43,839 bases of DNA from Anaerolineae bacterium (GCA_025454525.1 JALOOG010000027.1:1-43839); one strand, 5' to 3'; numbered from the stretch's first letter, positions 7,462 to 15,951 are shown. The notes: a model not told the origin generated them from the sequence alone. Numbers and translations are program-made.

Positions 7462-8115
7462 TTATTGGCAGGTAGGGGGTAACACAGGTTGCACAGGCAA
7501 CGGATCGGAGGTCACGATGATCTGACGGTATTGATCACCGGCCAGCGCTTCGATAAATAGGCGGATCGCGTTTTCGGCCTGAAGTTGGGCGTTCGGTAAG
7601 ATGTCACTTTCAAGCGCGGAATTGCGGAACTCTTGTAACGCTAAACGCCGGGAGGCAAGGTCTAAACGAGGTAATGAGCCGGCAAATAATCCGGTATCGC
7701 GTGAAATCACATGAGAGTCTTGTTCATTGAAGAAACAATCTTGTAATTGCGCGGCCGGAAGGCGAATCGTCAACACTTGATTGGTGACTTGGAAGTTATC
7801 CGCTGTCATCAATGAGAGATCCACGCCCGCGTTGACATGGCCGACAGTGAATAAAACCAAGCGTTGCCCATAGAGTCCGCGCAAGAGGGCGGGCATGTCT
7901 ACTTCTGATTCTAAGATATTATCGTAATTATAGCGCACGGTGGTCAATTGCGACATGAGTTGAACACTATTTAGGATTGTGGTCACTTGTTGATTGACGT
8001 TGGGTGTACCTCGTAAAAAGTTAAAAAAGCTGCTATCTGCAAATAACACACCTGCAAGAAAGACCGCGACCACTAACAAAATGAAAAAAACCGTGCGAAT
8101 GCCTAAATTGATCAT
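7462..8115 (-). CDS. DUF4230-like membrane-anchored protein
   Basis: 217-aa protein with one N-terminal transmembrane segment (about residues 7-27) and an exported or membrane-proximal body. The pattern (SVQLMSQLTTVRYNYDN, then VGHVNAGVDLSLMTADNFQV, then a LTIRLPAAQLQDC block) matches my recollection of DUF4230 proteins. No enzymatic motif is visible and the function of the family is unknown. It is 10 nt upstream of fabD, so probably co-transcribed with it. Confidence 0.65.
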   Translation of the reverse strand: MINLGIRTVFFILLVVAVFLAGVLFADSSFFNFLRGTPNVNQQVTTILNSVQLMSQLTTVRYNYDNILESEVDMPALLRGLYGQRLVLFTVGHVNAGVDLSLMTADNFQVTNQVLTIRLPAAQLQDCFFNEQDSHVISRDTGLFAGSLPRLDLASRRLALQEFRNSALESDILPNAQLQAENAIRLFIEALAGDQYRQIIVTSDPLPVQPVLPPTCQ

Positions 8116-8209
8116 CGGGTTTCCTTTCGATTCGGGGTAAGATCCGACAAACTAGATTGATCCTAACATAAAGCGGACTAAACGTAAGTGTGGAGATTGG
8201 ATAAACACG

Positions 8210-8641
8210 GTGAGAAGCACGGTCGCGATTTATGATGGACAATGTGTAATTTGTAACACCACGCGGCGAATTGTGACGCTCTTAGATTGGGCAAAACGGG
8301 TGGAATTTTTGGATTTACATCAACATAGCGAGATCGCACAACGCTTTCCTCAATTGGATCATGCGGCAATGATGGGACAAATCCATGTGGCCGCCGATCA
8401 ACGGATCTACGCGGGATTTGAGGGGACAAGGCGGATGTTGCGTGATCTTCCGTTGGGTTTGCCCCTGTGGGCATTGTTGCATATGCCGATCATCGGGACA
8501 TGGTTAGGGCCGAAATTGTATCAATTCATCGCCCGCAATCGCTATACGATCAATCGATTGTTAGGGGTGGATCTCTCGAAAAATGCGATGGAATGTGAAG
8601 AAGTGTGCAAGATCCCGACCGCCTCAAAGGACAAACGATGA
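8210..8641 (+). CDS. Thiol-disulfide oxidoreductase-like DCC family (DUF393) protein
   Basis: 143-aa protein of the DCC family, a thioredoxin-like group named for a conserved D-x-x-C-x-x-C motif. Here it is YDGQCVICN (Asp9, Cys12, Cys15) near the N-terminus, followed by the typical family body GFEGTRRMLRDLP and a C-terminal IARNRYTINRLLG helix. It is probably a cytosolic redox protein; its substrate is unknown. The start is a GTG at 8210 with a GGAG about 12 nt upstream. The next gene begins inside its stop codon (ATGA), so the two are coupled. Confidence 0.8.
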   Translation: MRSTVAIYDGQCVICNTTRRIVTLLDWAKRVEFLDLHQHSEIAQRFPQLDHAAMMGQIHVAADQRIYAGFEGTRRMLRDLPLGLPLWALLHMPIIGTWLGPKLYQFIARNRYTINRLLGVDLSKNAMECEEVCKIPTASKDKR

Positions 8642-9189
8642 TCCCGAACCGGGCCGAAAACGTCAAAAAGTGGACGTATGAGGAATTATGGTTGATCTTG
8701 ATGCGACAATTCAAGCGCTTGTCTTTTGAACGCGGAGTCGAAATTACCGATGTAACGGCGCGGGCCTTGGCCGCCCAAGCCGCCCAACGCGCCCCTGTTG
8801 ATGCGATCGCTGATCCGATCCGGCAAGTGTTGATCGCGATCGTTGAAGAAAGCGTTAACGTGTTAGGTCAATGGCAGTTGACCTATGAGCAGGCGCTACA
8901 AACGACGATGAATGAGATGCACGGGTGGGAGACCACCGCCGATTTTTTGAGCTTGGCTAATGAGAAAGGCAACGCCGAATTGCGGATCGCGGCCGGAAGC
9001 GCGCTTTTGGCTGGGTTAGGTGATGCGCGTTATGCCCGCTATCTCTGGCAGACGTATCAGCATGGACGGCATGATCCTGAAGATGTGGATGCGATTGTGG
9101 CTTGGCGGGCGTTGCTGTTTGCCGCGGGGATCGCGGAAGATGATCCCCAAGCGATCGAAAAAGCGGAAAATTTCCGTCAAAAGCTTTGA
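8638..9189 (+). CDS. Conserved hypothetical protein coupled to DCC protein
   Basis: 183-aa mostly helical soluble protein with no recognised domain. The start at 8638 is chosen because the ATG overlaps the stop of the DCC gene (ATGA) and AAAGGA lies 5-10 nt upstream; a longer frame opening at 8605 has no such signal. It contains no cysteines in the visible region and no membrane segments. The acidic stretch HGRHDPEDVDAIVAWRA near the C-terminus is distinctive. Coupling suggests a role with the DCC redox protein, but this is inference only. The stop codon is part of a dispersed-repeat end. Confidence 0.6.
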   Translation: MIPNRAENVKKWTYEELWLILMRQFKRLSFERGVEITDVTARALAAQAAQRAPVDAIADPIRQVLIAIVEESVNVLGQWQLTYEQALQTTMNEMHGWETTADFLSLANEKGNAELRIAAGSALLAGLGDARYARYLWQTYQHGRHDPEDVDAIVAWRALLFAAGIAEDDPQAIEKAENFRQKL

Positions 9190-9374
9190 ACCACAGAGAA
9201 CACAGTGGAAGAACATAGAGAAAGAGCTGTTGTGAGCTGTTAAAGTATGGTTTTGGCCCTTTATAAGCTTAAATTGCAACCCCATCCCTAACCCTTCCCC
9301 ATACATGGTGCAGGGAATCGACCTGGGTGAGATGAGGTGGTGTGTCTCTATCGGTGGGAGAGTTTTCTGAGGTT
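9187..9374. repeat. Dispersed hairpin repeat, copy 3
   Basis: Starts within the stop codon of the preceding gene with TGAACCACAGAGAACACAG (18 of 19 bases match 3195-3213) and ends TTCTGAGGTT, as copy 1 does. The 82-bp core at 9277-9358 (CAACCCCATCCCTAACCC through GAGATGAGG) is the reverse complement of the copy 1 core, with more divergence. The ends keep one orientation while the core is flipped, which fits a hairpin-type element. Confidence 0.65.
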
Positions 9375-9393
9375 GTTGATGTTAAGGTTTAAA

Positions 9394-9417
9394 CCCCTCC
9401 ACAAGTTTGAGGAGGGG
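9394..9417. terminator. Convergent hairpin terminator
   Basis: CCCCTCC and GGAGGGG form a perfect 7-bp stem with a 10-nt loop between two convergent genes. On the minus strand it is followed by TTT, so it may stop both transcripts. Confidence 0.5.
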
Positions 9418-9429
9418 AATAGAATTGCG

Positions 9430-10650
9430 CTAACTACAGGTGATGCCGGGGCGACGTGATTGACGCTTTAGGCGCTCATATTCCGCGAGATATTGCGCCA
9501 CTAGATCGCGATCTTTGATGATCAACAGATTCTCATCGTTGCTCTGAACGGCGTTTTGCGAAAAGTTGAACGATCCGACGATCACCGTCGCATCATCAAT
9601 GATGATCACTTTATGGTGCATGGTGAACGAGTTACCGTCTTGTCGCACATCGAATCCGTCGCAGAACAACGGACGCAACTCACTAAACTCGGTTTCACTG
9701 CCGCGAGTCTCAAAAATGCCTTCAATCGTGACATTTTGTTCCGCCCGTGCCAACATTGCGTCTAAGAGATCGTCATAGGTGAACGAGAAGGCCATAAACC
9801 GGATCGATCGGCGCGCTTGCCCGATCTCACGGATGATCGCGGGCATCACTTCGCCTTCTGGTGCAAAGAAGATCTGAATGCCAACCCCGTCTTGGGTGAA
9901 ATTGGCGCTATTGCTATTTGGGCTACGTGGGCCAAATTGGCGTTGTTCAAACATCTCGTTAAATTCGGTTTGATACACTTGCACCGCTTGGCGTGATCGT
10001 AACATCAATAGGTTGTTGTTATTGCGATACACATCGTTGATCGTAAAATTGGTTGAGCCTGTCCAGACAGTGGTGCTGTCCATGATCATAAATTTATTGT
10101 GCATGAAGGCGCTCCGCTCATCATACACCACCGGAATCCCAACATCGATCAACGCTTGGATCACGCCGTCGTCTTCGATTGTGTGTTCGTTATCAGCGAC
10201 CACACGCACCCGGACTCCGCGTTGTTTAGCGGCAACCACCGCCTGATTGATCGCGGGGTTATTCCACTCAAACGCGGCAATATCTAAGGTTTGACGCACC
10301 GCGCCGATTGCGGTTGCTAAGGGTGCGTCAACGCCATTCCGATAGGTACTGGTGTCGGTGCTACCCGTCGGCGCGGTGAAATACACCTCCCAAAAGCCTT
10401 TACGCGCCCCGAATCCTTGTCCGATCTGAATCGGGGTCACATTCCCAGAAGGTGCGGAGGTTGCATTAACTACGGCGGTCGGCGCGTTCGGTGTGCTGGC
10501 GGAGGTGCCAGTGAGCAGACCTACAAAGTCGATTCCAGTGAGATTCGTCAATAACACGGCGATCACGATCACGATCCCTGTGCCGATCGTGATCAACAGC
10601 GATACAATCGGATTGCGTTTAGAGGGTTGTTTGCGTTGTTTCTGGCTCAT
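9430..10650 (-). CDS. Membrane-anchored phospholipase-D-like protein with two HKD motifs
   Basis: 406-aa member of the phospholipase D superfamily (phosphodiesterases, transphosphatidylases and nucleases). An N-terminal transmembrane anchor (about residues 15-40) is followed by a Ser/Thr/Ala-rich linker. The two catalytic motifs are MHNKFMIMD with GSTNFT (around residue 183) and MHHKVIIIDD with GSFNFS (around residue 344), so both active-site halves are intact in one chain. The catalytic domains probably lie outside the membrane. Candidate roles are phospholipid head-group exchange, cardiolipin formation or extracytoplasmic nuclease activity; sequence does not decide. It overlaps the upstream small gene by 32 nt. 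Confidence 0.85.
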   Translation of the reverse strand: MSQKQRKQPSKRNPIVSLLITIGTGIVIVIAVLLTNLTGIDFVGLLTGTSASTPNAPTAVVNATSAPSGNVTPIQIGQGFGARKGFWEVYFTAPTGSTDTSTYRNGVDAPLATAIGAVRQTLDIAAFEWNNPAINQAVVAAKQRGVRVRVVADNEHTIEDDGVIQALIDVGIPVVYDERSAFMHNKFMIMDSTTVWTGSTNFTINDVYRNNNNLLMLRSRQAVQVYQTEFNEMFEQRQFGPRSPNSNSANFTQDGVGIQIFFAPEGEVMPAIIREIGQARRSIRFMAFSFTYDDLLDAMLARAEQNVTIEGIFETRGSETEFSELRPLFCDGFDVRQDGNSFTMHHKVIIIDDATVIVGSFNFSQNAVQSNDENLLIIKDRDLVAQYLAEYERLKRQSRRPGITCS

Positions 10651-11059
10651 CAGGTGTGTCCTCTGGAGATGGCAAGGTTAAAGGTTTGGGTGTCAGTTGG
10701 TCGATCAAATAACGGAGCGCATCTAAGCGCGAAAGTGTGGCGATCGCTTCATGATAAGCGGACGCTTGCGCCTCACCGAACGGTAATGCGAGGCGGGTCG
10801 TGGACTCGATCAAACGTGGAAAAACCAACGAGGTGTCGATGCTTTCCTGTTGACCGATCAAACGATTTACGCCTTTGACGATCTGACGCAAAGCCCCAAA
10901 GGACTCATCAAAGGTCAGTTCGTCCGGCGCATGGGCGATCAGATCAGGCAAGCGTGCGGCCGCCCAACCTAACAGTAATTGCGCTTCTTCGTCAATCAAA
11001 TCTTCCGTAATGCTGGGATCTTCGTATAATCGGGTAGTGGCAGTTTCCAGATCAATCAT
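10619..11059 (-). CDS. Hypothetical protein upstream of PLD-like gene
   Basis: 146-aa helical acidic protein with no recognised domain. The ATG at 11059 is chosen because an AAAGGGG ribosome-binding site lies about 10 nt upstream; a longer frame reaching 11104 has no such signal. The C-terminus (PKPLTLPSPEDTPDEPETTQ) looks unstructured and is encoded in the overlap with the PLD-like gene, which starts 32 nt inside. The overlap implies translational coupling. No catalytic residues can be assigned. Confidence 0.6.
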   Translation of the reverse strand: MIDLETATTRLYEDPSITEDLIDEEAQLLLGWAAARLPDLIAHAPDELTFDESFGALRQIVKGVNRLIGQQESIDTSLVFPRLIESTTRLALPFGEAQASAYHEAIATLSRLDALRYLIDQLTPKPLTLPSPEDTPDEPETTQTTL

Positions 11060-11123
11060 GGCATGGTGTCCCCTTTCTCTATCGATAATAACCGTTCCTG
11101 GCAAGGCAATCTACTGTTTTTTG

Positions 11124-11132
11124 TGGGATAAT
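11124..11132 (+). promoter_or_regulatory. Extended -10 promoter of the seven-gene operon
   Basis: TGGGATAAT is TGn plus a near-consensus GATAAT, 32 nt before the ATG at 11164. No good -35 at the usual spacing. It would drive the PyrK-like to GT4 operon. Confidence 0.45.
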
Positions 11133-11163
11133 AGAGGTCATTGTACTCTGAAACTAGGGTTTT

Positions 11164-11907
11164 ATGAAAGAAACACAAGCAGTCATCGAACGTATTAAAC
11201 AAGTCAACCTCGGCTACCAACGGATCGAGTTAAGTGTGGATGAATCGCTACTCCAGATTAAACCGGGGCAATCGATTTTAGCAAGGTTAACCGAAACGTG
11301 GGATCCGTATTTGCGTCAACAATGGTTTCCGGTGAATCTGCTCAACGGCAAGTTGATCGTAGAGCGTCCGCTCAGCGAAACGTATGAAATCGGACAAGTG
11401 ATCCATGTGTTAGGGATTATCGGTCAACCGTTTCGTTTTCGCAAGACGTTACGTAACGTCTTATTGGTGGCGTATGATACCCCGCCGATTCCGCTATTGA
11501 TGACGATTCCATGGTTGTTAGCCAACAAAGTCAGCGTGACGATCGCACTGTTGGGCGTGGCTACAAGTTACGATACACAACATCTGCCCCCAGAGGTGGA
11601 GGTTGAATTGGGCAATAATGAAGGCGAATTTCTTTGGCAAAATCAGGTGATGACTTTAGGTTGGGCCGATCAAGTGTTCGTCACAGTGGGGCCGGATAAT
11701 GAATTTAGCCGCTTTGCCAACGTGATCGAACGGGTACGCGAATTGCGTCATGATGTGCCACGTCATTATCTGTTTGGGGTGTTTCAGCAACTGCTCCCAT
11801 GTGGCGCAGGCGCGTGCCATAGCTGCATGATCCGCACCGATGAAGGCACAGCGTTGATCTGTCTTGAAGGGCCGGCCTTTGACCTTACACAGGTGATTTT
11901 ACGATGA
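11164..11907 (+). CDS. PyrK-like iron-sulfur electron-transfer protein, divergent
   Basis: 247-aa protein resembling the electron-transfer subunit of class 1B dihydroorotate dehydrogenase. The C-terminal cluster-binding segment LPCGAGACHSCMI with a fourth Cys in LICLEGPAFD is the PyrK [2Fe-2S] pattern. The middle is unusual: where PyrK has a flavin-binding R-x-x-S (RRPIS-type) motif there is QQWFPVNLLNG, and the glycine-rich nucleotide loop (VGGGxG-type) reads LLVAYDTPPIPLLM. FAD/NAD binding may therefore be altered or lost. It starts an operon with a PIG-L deacetylase and a PyrD-like protein, and its stop overlaps the next start (ATGA). Confidence 0.7.
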   Translation: MKETQAVIERIKQVNLGYQRIELSVDESLLQIKPGQSILARLTETWDPYLRQQWFPVNLLNGKLIVERPLSETYEIGQVIHVLGIIGQPFRFRKTLRNVLLVAYDTPPIPLLMTIPWLLANKVSVTIALLGVATSYDTQHLPPEVEVELGNNEGEFLWQNQVMTLGWADQVFVTVGPDNEFSRFANVIERVRELRHDVPRHYLFGVFQQLLPCGAGACHSCMIRTDEGTALICLEGPAFDLTQVILR

Positions 11908-12653
11908 AATCAGTGGTGGGTTTTTTCGCTCATCCCGATGATGAGACCGTTTTAGCAGGCGGTTTGACCGCGATGCTGATTCAGCAGAATATTCCCGTAC
12001 ATCTGGTATGCGCGACTCGCGGTGAAGGGGGTGAAACCGGCCCCTCGGTGCTGATGTTACGACGCGAAACCTTAGGCGCGGCCCGTGAAGCGGAACTCCG
12101 ATGCGCGGCGATGGCCTTAGGGGCAAGTGTGGAAGTCCTCAATTATATCGATCCTACGATCGGCCAAGATGAGGTTTTACGCGCCTTTGAAGTCTCTTTA
12201 GACACGTTGGCCCGTCAATTTGCCGCGATTCTGCATGAGCGACGCGCTGATCTGGTTTTAACGCATGGCACGGACGGGGAATATGGTCATCCCGCGCATC
12301 AATTGGTACATCGAGCGGTGATCGCAGCCGTCAAACAGTATTTTCCCCGCGCCCTCGTTTATAGTGTGGCGGCGCGCGTGCCAACGATCGAGGATGACCT
12401 GTGGAATCAGAATCAGATCGCCCATTTTGCCTTAGACATTCGTCCATGGGCTGCTCAAAAAATCGCGGCCATGGAATGTCATGCCTCCCAACATGAATTA
12501 TTTTTACGGAAGTCGAATCAGAATACGGTGAGCGAAACGCTCCGCGTCGTGGAGTCGGTGCGCCGCATGTGGCCGGTGTCTGATGATGAACCGCCACAAG
12601 ATGCTTTTGCCAATCTACTTCGCTTAATCGGTGCTTGGAGTCCAGAAAGCTAA
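11904..12653 (+). CDS. PIG-L/LmbE family N-acetylglucosamine deacetylase
   Basis: 249-aa zinc-dependent deacetylase. The metal-binding motif AHPDDE is at residues 9-14 and the third ligand is the His of GHPAHQLVH, both intact. Family members remove acetyl groups from GlcNAc linked to inositol, malate or other aglycones (for example MshB, BshB), or from glycan precursors. Length is normal. It sits between the PyrK-like and PyrD-like genes and upstream of glycosyltransferases, so a glycan or sugar-conjugate substrate fits the context. The start overlaps the upstream stop by 4 nt. Confidence 0.85.
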   Translation: MKSVVGFFAHPDDETVLAGGLTAMLIQQNIPVHLVCATRGEGGETGPSVLMLRRETLGAAREAELRCAAMALGASVEVLNYIDPTIGQDEVLRAFEVSLDTLARQFAAILHERRADLVLTHGTDGEYGHPAHQLVHRAVIAAVKQYFPRALVYSVAARVPTIEDDLWNQNQIAHFALDIRPWAAQKIAAMECHASQHELFLRKSNQNTVSETLRVVESVRRMWPVSDDEPPQDAFANLLRLIGAWSPES

Positions 12654-12660
12654 CCCTACT

Positions 12661-13578
12661 ATGTCGGTTGAGATCACCCGCAATACCAAAAACGCGATCA
12701 CGATCCAAACGCCGATGATGCCGGCCGCCGGAACTTTCGGTTTCGGGGATGTGTACCGGGACATCATCAAAGTTGATTTGTTGGGCGCGATCGTGACCAG
12801 TCCGGTCACTTATGAGCCATGGCATCCCGCGACTGGGACAAAAGTCGTCCCATTAGATTCCGGTGTTCTGGTTCATACTGGGCTTCCGAATCCGGGCTTA
12901 CATAAAACCCTTAAGACCTATCGCAACTTGTGGAGTATGATGCCGATTCCGGTCATCTTGCACCTTGTAGCGACCACCGCCGAACAGATCCGCAAAAGCA
13001 TCACCCGAATCGATGAAGAAGAGTGTATCGCGGGCATCGAGTTAGGCTTAAACGATGACATCAGCGCACAAGAAGCGGTGAAATTGGTAGAAACGGCCGT
13101 GAAGCGTGGCGAAAAACCGGTGTTAGTGCGTTTACCGATGTTAGACGCTTACGAGATCGCTGAAGCAGTCGCGGATGCGGGCGCGGATGCGTTGATCATC
13201 TCTGCACCGCCACGAGGCACGGCCCGCGATCCCAAAACGGGGAAATTGGTCAGCGGACGTGTATATAGTCCGATTGTTAAACCGATGGTGTTACGGGTGG
13301 TCGGTCAATTGATGCGCCGATTGAAAGAGATTCCGGTGATCGGCGCGGGCGGGATTCACACCTTGCAAGATGCACGGGATTACCTAGAGGCGGGCGCAAC
13401 GGCGGTACAAGTGGACTCGGTCGCTTGGATTCAACCGGACATGCTCGAAAAGATCGCCCGCGATTTAGGGGGGAAAAGCGTCACCAAAGAGACGGGCGCA
13501 TTTCCAGATGAATGGTATCCCGGCATGGGGGATACTGAACGCGAAAAACGTCGGCGTGGCGAAAGTTTTAAGGAATAA
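12661..13578 (+). CDS. PyrD-like (dihydroorotate dehydrogenase-like) TIM-barrel flavoprotein
   Basis: 305-aa TIM-barrel protein with the fold signature of class 1 dihydroorotate dehydrogenase: PAAGTFGFGDVYRD near the N-terminus and a C-terminal FMN-phosphate motif IPVIGAGGIHTLQDARD followed by YLEAGATAVQVDS. Hallmark catalytic parts are missing: the N-x-SCPN segment that carries the catalytic Cys reads IELGLNDDISA, and the usual TKT/TKG lysine segment reads VTSPVTYEP. FMN may bind, but dihydroorotate oxidation is doubtful. The ATG at 12661 is chosen over a GTG at 12631 that overlaps the previous gene. The partner is probably the PyrK-like protein two genes upstream. Confidence 0.7.
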   Translation: MSVEITRNTKNAITIQTPMMPAAGTFGFGDVYRDIIKVDLLGAIVTSPVTYEPWHPATGTKVVPLDSGVLVHTGLPNPGLHKTLKTYRNLWSMMPIPVILHLVATTAEQIRKSITRIDEEECIAGIELGLNDDISAQEAVKLVETAVKRGEKPVLVRLPMLDAYEIAEAVADAGADALIISAPPRGTARDPKTGKLVSGRVYSPIVKPMVLRVVGQLMRRLKEIPVIGAGGIHTLQDARDYLEAGATAVQVDSVAWIQPDMLEKIARDLGGKSVTKETGAFPDEWYPGMGDTEREKRRRGESFKE

Positions 13579-13586
13579 CGCTGATC

Positions 13587-14552
13587 ATGGACAGACAAGC
13601 GCAACCGCTGTTATCAATTGTCATCCCGAATTGGAACGGGTTAAAATTCCTCAAAACCTGTTTGGACGCATTGCGCGCTCAAACCTATCGCACTTTAGAG
13701 GTGATTATTGCGGACAATGCCTCTACGGACGGATCACAAGTGTTTATTCGTGATCATTATCCCGAAGTGATCTTGATCGAATTGCCGGAAAATCGGGGGT
13801 TCACAGGCGCATGTAACGCGGGGATGCAAGCCGCTAAAGGTGAGTTGATCTGCCTATTGAACAATGATACCGAAGTGGATTCGGGGTGGGCGGCTGCGAT
13901 CATCGATGCGTTTACCCGTCATCCTGAAGTTGGTCTTATCGCGAGTAAAATGTTGTTATTTGACCGTCGCGATACGATCCACACCACAGGGGACTATTTC
14001 ACGGTGGAAGGGCGGCCGGGCAATCGCGGCGTGTGGCAACGCGATGAAGGGCAATATGACCGTGAGGAATACGTCTTTAGCGCATGTGGTGGATCTTCGG
14101 TGTATCGGCGCACGATGTTGGATCAGATCGGCTTATTGGATGATGACTTTTTTTTCTCTTTAGAAGATGTCGATTTAGGCTGGCGGGCGCAATTAAGCGG
14201 TTGGCGGTGTCTTTACACCCCGCACGCAGTCGTGTACCATCACCTTTCGGCCACGGGGGGCGGTGTGACGGCCAGTTATTACGACGGACGTAATCTGATT
14301 TTATTGTTGATCAAAAATCTTCCGACGGCGATCTGGCGCAAATACGGCCCTTTAATTCTCCGTTCACAACTTAAGACCGCTTGGCAGGCGTTACGTGCTT
14401 GGCGTGGGCCCGCGGCCCGCGCTCGGTTGCGTGGGATGTTACGGGGAGTGATCGACGCGATTCGCTTGTGGCCTAAACGTCGTGCGGTTCAACAGATGCG
14501 AACGGTTTCGATTGAGTATTTAGAGAGTATGCTCTCACCGCCACAAGGATAG
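13587..14552 (+). CDS. Glycosyltransferase family 2 (rhamnosyltransferase-like)
   Basis: 321-aa GT-A fold enzyme. It opens LSIVIPNWNGLKFLKTCLDA, then IIADNASTDGS for nucleotide binding and ICLLNNDTEVDSGW containing the metal-binding D-x-D-like acidic pair. The FSACGGSSVYRRTMLDQIG and FFFSLEDVDLGWRAQ segments are typical of the rhamnosyltransferase-like branch. It is probably cytosolic with a basic C-terminal region that could touch the membrane. It follows the PyrD-like gene by 8 nt in the same operon, pointing to cell-surface glycan synthesis. The sugar donor is not determined. Confidence 0.85.
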   Translation: MDRQAQPLLSIVIPNWNGLKFLKTCLDALRAQTYRTLEVIIADNASTDGSQVFIRDHYPEVILIELPENRGFTGACNAGMQAAKGELICLLNNDTEVDSGWAAAIIDAFTRHPEVGLIASKMLLFDRRDTIHTTGDYFTVEGRPGNRGVWQRDEGQYDREEYVFSACGGSSVYRRTMLDQIGLLDDDFFFSLEDVDLGWRAQLSGWRCLYTPHAVVYHHLSATGGGVTASYYDGRNLILLLIKNLPTAIWRKYGPLILRSQLKTAWQALRAWRGPAARARLRGMLRGVIDAIRLWPKRRAVQQMRTVSIEYLESMLSPPQG

Positions 14553-14558
14553 AAGTGT

Positions 14559-15314
14559 ATGCAGCTACAAGGCGCAACGCCTTTGTTATCGATCATTATG
14601 CCCGCGCATAATGAAGAACATCGTTTACCCCCCAGCCTAGAGCTGATCGATGCTTTTTTGCAAACCCAACCCTATCAGGCCGAAGTGATCATCGTCGAAA
14701 ATGGCAGTAAAGACCGGACGTATGAGATCGCCGAAAGTTTTGGCCGTCGTTTTCCGTATGTCCGTGCGATCCGTGTCACCACACGCGGTAAGGGACTCGC
14801 GGTTAAGGCCGGCATGTTGGCAGCGCACGGGGACTATCGTTTTATCTGTGATGTGGATCTCTCCATGCCGATCGAAGAGATCGTTAAGTTTTTGCCGCCT
14901 CACAGCGACGGTTATGACATCAGCATCGCCACCCGTGAAGGTCAAGCGGCCCAACGGGTCGGTGAGCCGGAGTATCGCCATATCATCGGGCGGATCAACA
15001 ATTGGATCATCAAATTGGCGATCTTACGGGGTTTTGAGGACACCCAATGCGGCTTTAAGATGTTTAACCGTCGTGCTGCTGAAGACTTGTTCCAAGTGCA
15101 ACAGATGACTGGGATCGGATTTGACATCGAATTGTTATACATCGCGCAAAAACGCGGTTATCGGGTGCGCGAAGTGCCGATCACTTGGTACTTTAACAGC
15201 GAGAGTAAGATCCGCTTATTCCAAGACTCATTACGTTTGTTACAAGAAATCTGGGAGATCCGACAAAATTGGAAGAGAGGCCTTTATGCCAAAACGACCG
15301 ATCAAAACCGCTAG
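14559..15314 (+). CDS. Dolichyl-phosphate beta-glucosyltransferase-like GT2
   Basis: 251-aa GT2 enzyme resembling Alg5-type polyprenyl-phosphate glucosyltransferases. Motifs: LSIIMPAHNEEHRLPPSLE, VIIVENGSKDRTYEIAE, the donor-site R-x-x-GKG in TTRGKGLAVKAGML, and FICDVDLSMPIEEI with the D-x-D. The C-terminal stretch DTQCGFKMFNRRAA and IGFDIELLYIAQKRGY match this subgroup. It probably charges an undecaprenyl-type lipid with a sugar. No C-terminal transmembrane anchor is visible. A good AAGGA ribosome-binding site precedes the ATG. Its 3' end overlaps the rnhB start by 29 nt. Confidence 0.8.
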   Translation: MQLQGATPLLSIIMPAHNEEHRLPPSLELIDAFLQTQPYQAEVIIVENGSKDRTYEIAESFGRRFPYVRAIRVTTRGKGLAVKAGMLAAHGDYRFICDVDLSMPIEEIVKFLPPHSDGYDISIATREGQAAQRVGEPEYRHIIGRINNWIIKLAILRGFEDTQCGFKMFNRRAAEDLFQVQQMTGIGFDIELLYIAQKRGYRVREVPITWYFNSESKIRLFQDSLRLLQEIWEIRQNWKRGLYAKTTDQNR

Positions 15315-15951
15315 TTTGCAATACGAACATCAATTTTTAGCGGAAAAAGGCGCAAGTCACATCGTGGGTTTCGATGAAGTTGGGCGGGGCGCATGGGCCG
15401 GCCCGGTGGTGGTTGGGGCGGTCTGTCTGCCGATTGATCAAGCGGATCTTACGGAAAAACTGGCCGGTGTGCGTGATAGCAAACAATTGACTCCGCGCCA
15501 ACGAACTCACCTAGTCGAAACGATCAAAGTGACTGCGATCGCATGGGGCATTGGTTCAGCGACCAACGGCGAGATCGATCAAATGGGGATTATGAGCGCA
15601 ACACGTTTAGCGATGCGACGCGCTTATGAACATCTGATCGTCCAACAACCTGAATTTACACCGGAGGCGTTTTTTCTGGATGCGATCACTTGGATAGACG
15701 CACCCGTCAATTGTGAACAATTGCATCTGACTAAGGGCGATCAACGTTCCTTGAGTATTGCCGCTGCCAGCATTCTCGCTAAGACCTATCGCGATCACTG
15801 GATGCGTGAATTGGAGCAAAACTATCCGGGCTATGATTTTGCGCTTCATAAGGGTTACGGCACTGCGAAACATCGGGCCGCCTTGACCTTGAAGGGACTT
15901 ACCCCCGTGCATCGAGTCAGCTTTAAGCCTATGGGTGGGACATTACTTTGA
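15286..15951 (+). CDS. rnhB: Ribonuclease HII
   Basis: 221-aa cytosolic nuclease that nicks RNA in RNA-DNA hybrids and at single ribonucleotides in DNA. Motif I is GFDEVGRGAWAGP, motif II contains VRDSKQLTPRQR, then FFLDAITW with the third carboxylate and SILAKTYRDHWM with the fourth. Start at ATG 15286 is supported by an AGAGAGG ribosome-binding site and by starting just before the conserved domain; the frame extends further upstream without support. It is embedded among glycosyltransferase genes and overlaps its neighbours (TTGA with the next gene), so expression is operon-driven. Confidence 0.95.
   Translation: MPKRPIKTASLQYEHQFLAEKGASHIVGFDEVGRGAWAGPVVVGAVCLPIDQADLTEKLAGVRDSKQLTPRQRTHLVETIKVTAIAWGIGSATNGEIDQMGIMSATRLAMRRAYEHLIVQQPEFTPEAFFLDAITWIDAPVNCEQLHLTKGDQRSLSIAAASILAKTYRDHWMRELEQNYPGYDFALHKGYGTAKHRAALTLKGLTPVHRVSFKPMGGTLL

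Noticed and set aside
12331-12825. Minus-strand frame opposite the PIG-L and PyrD-like genes
   Set aside because: Antisense to two supported genes, with no domain or ribosome-binding site.
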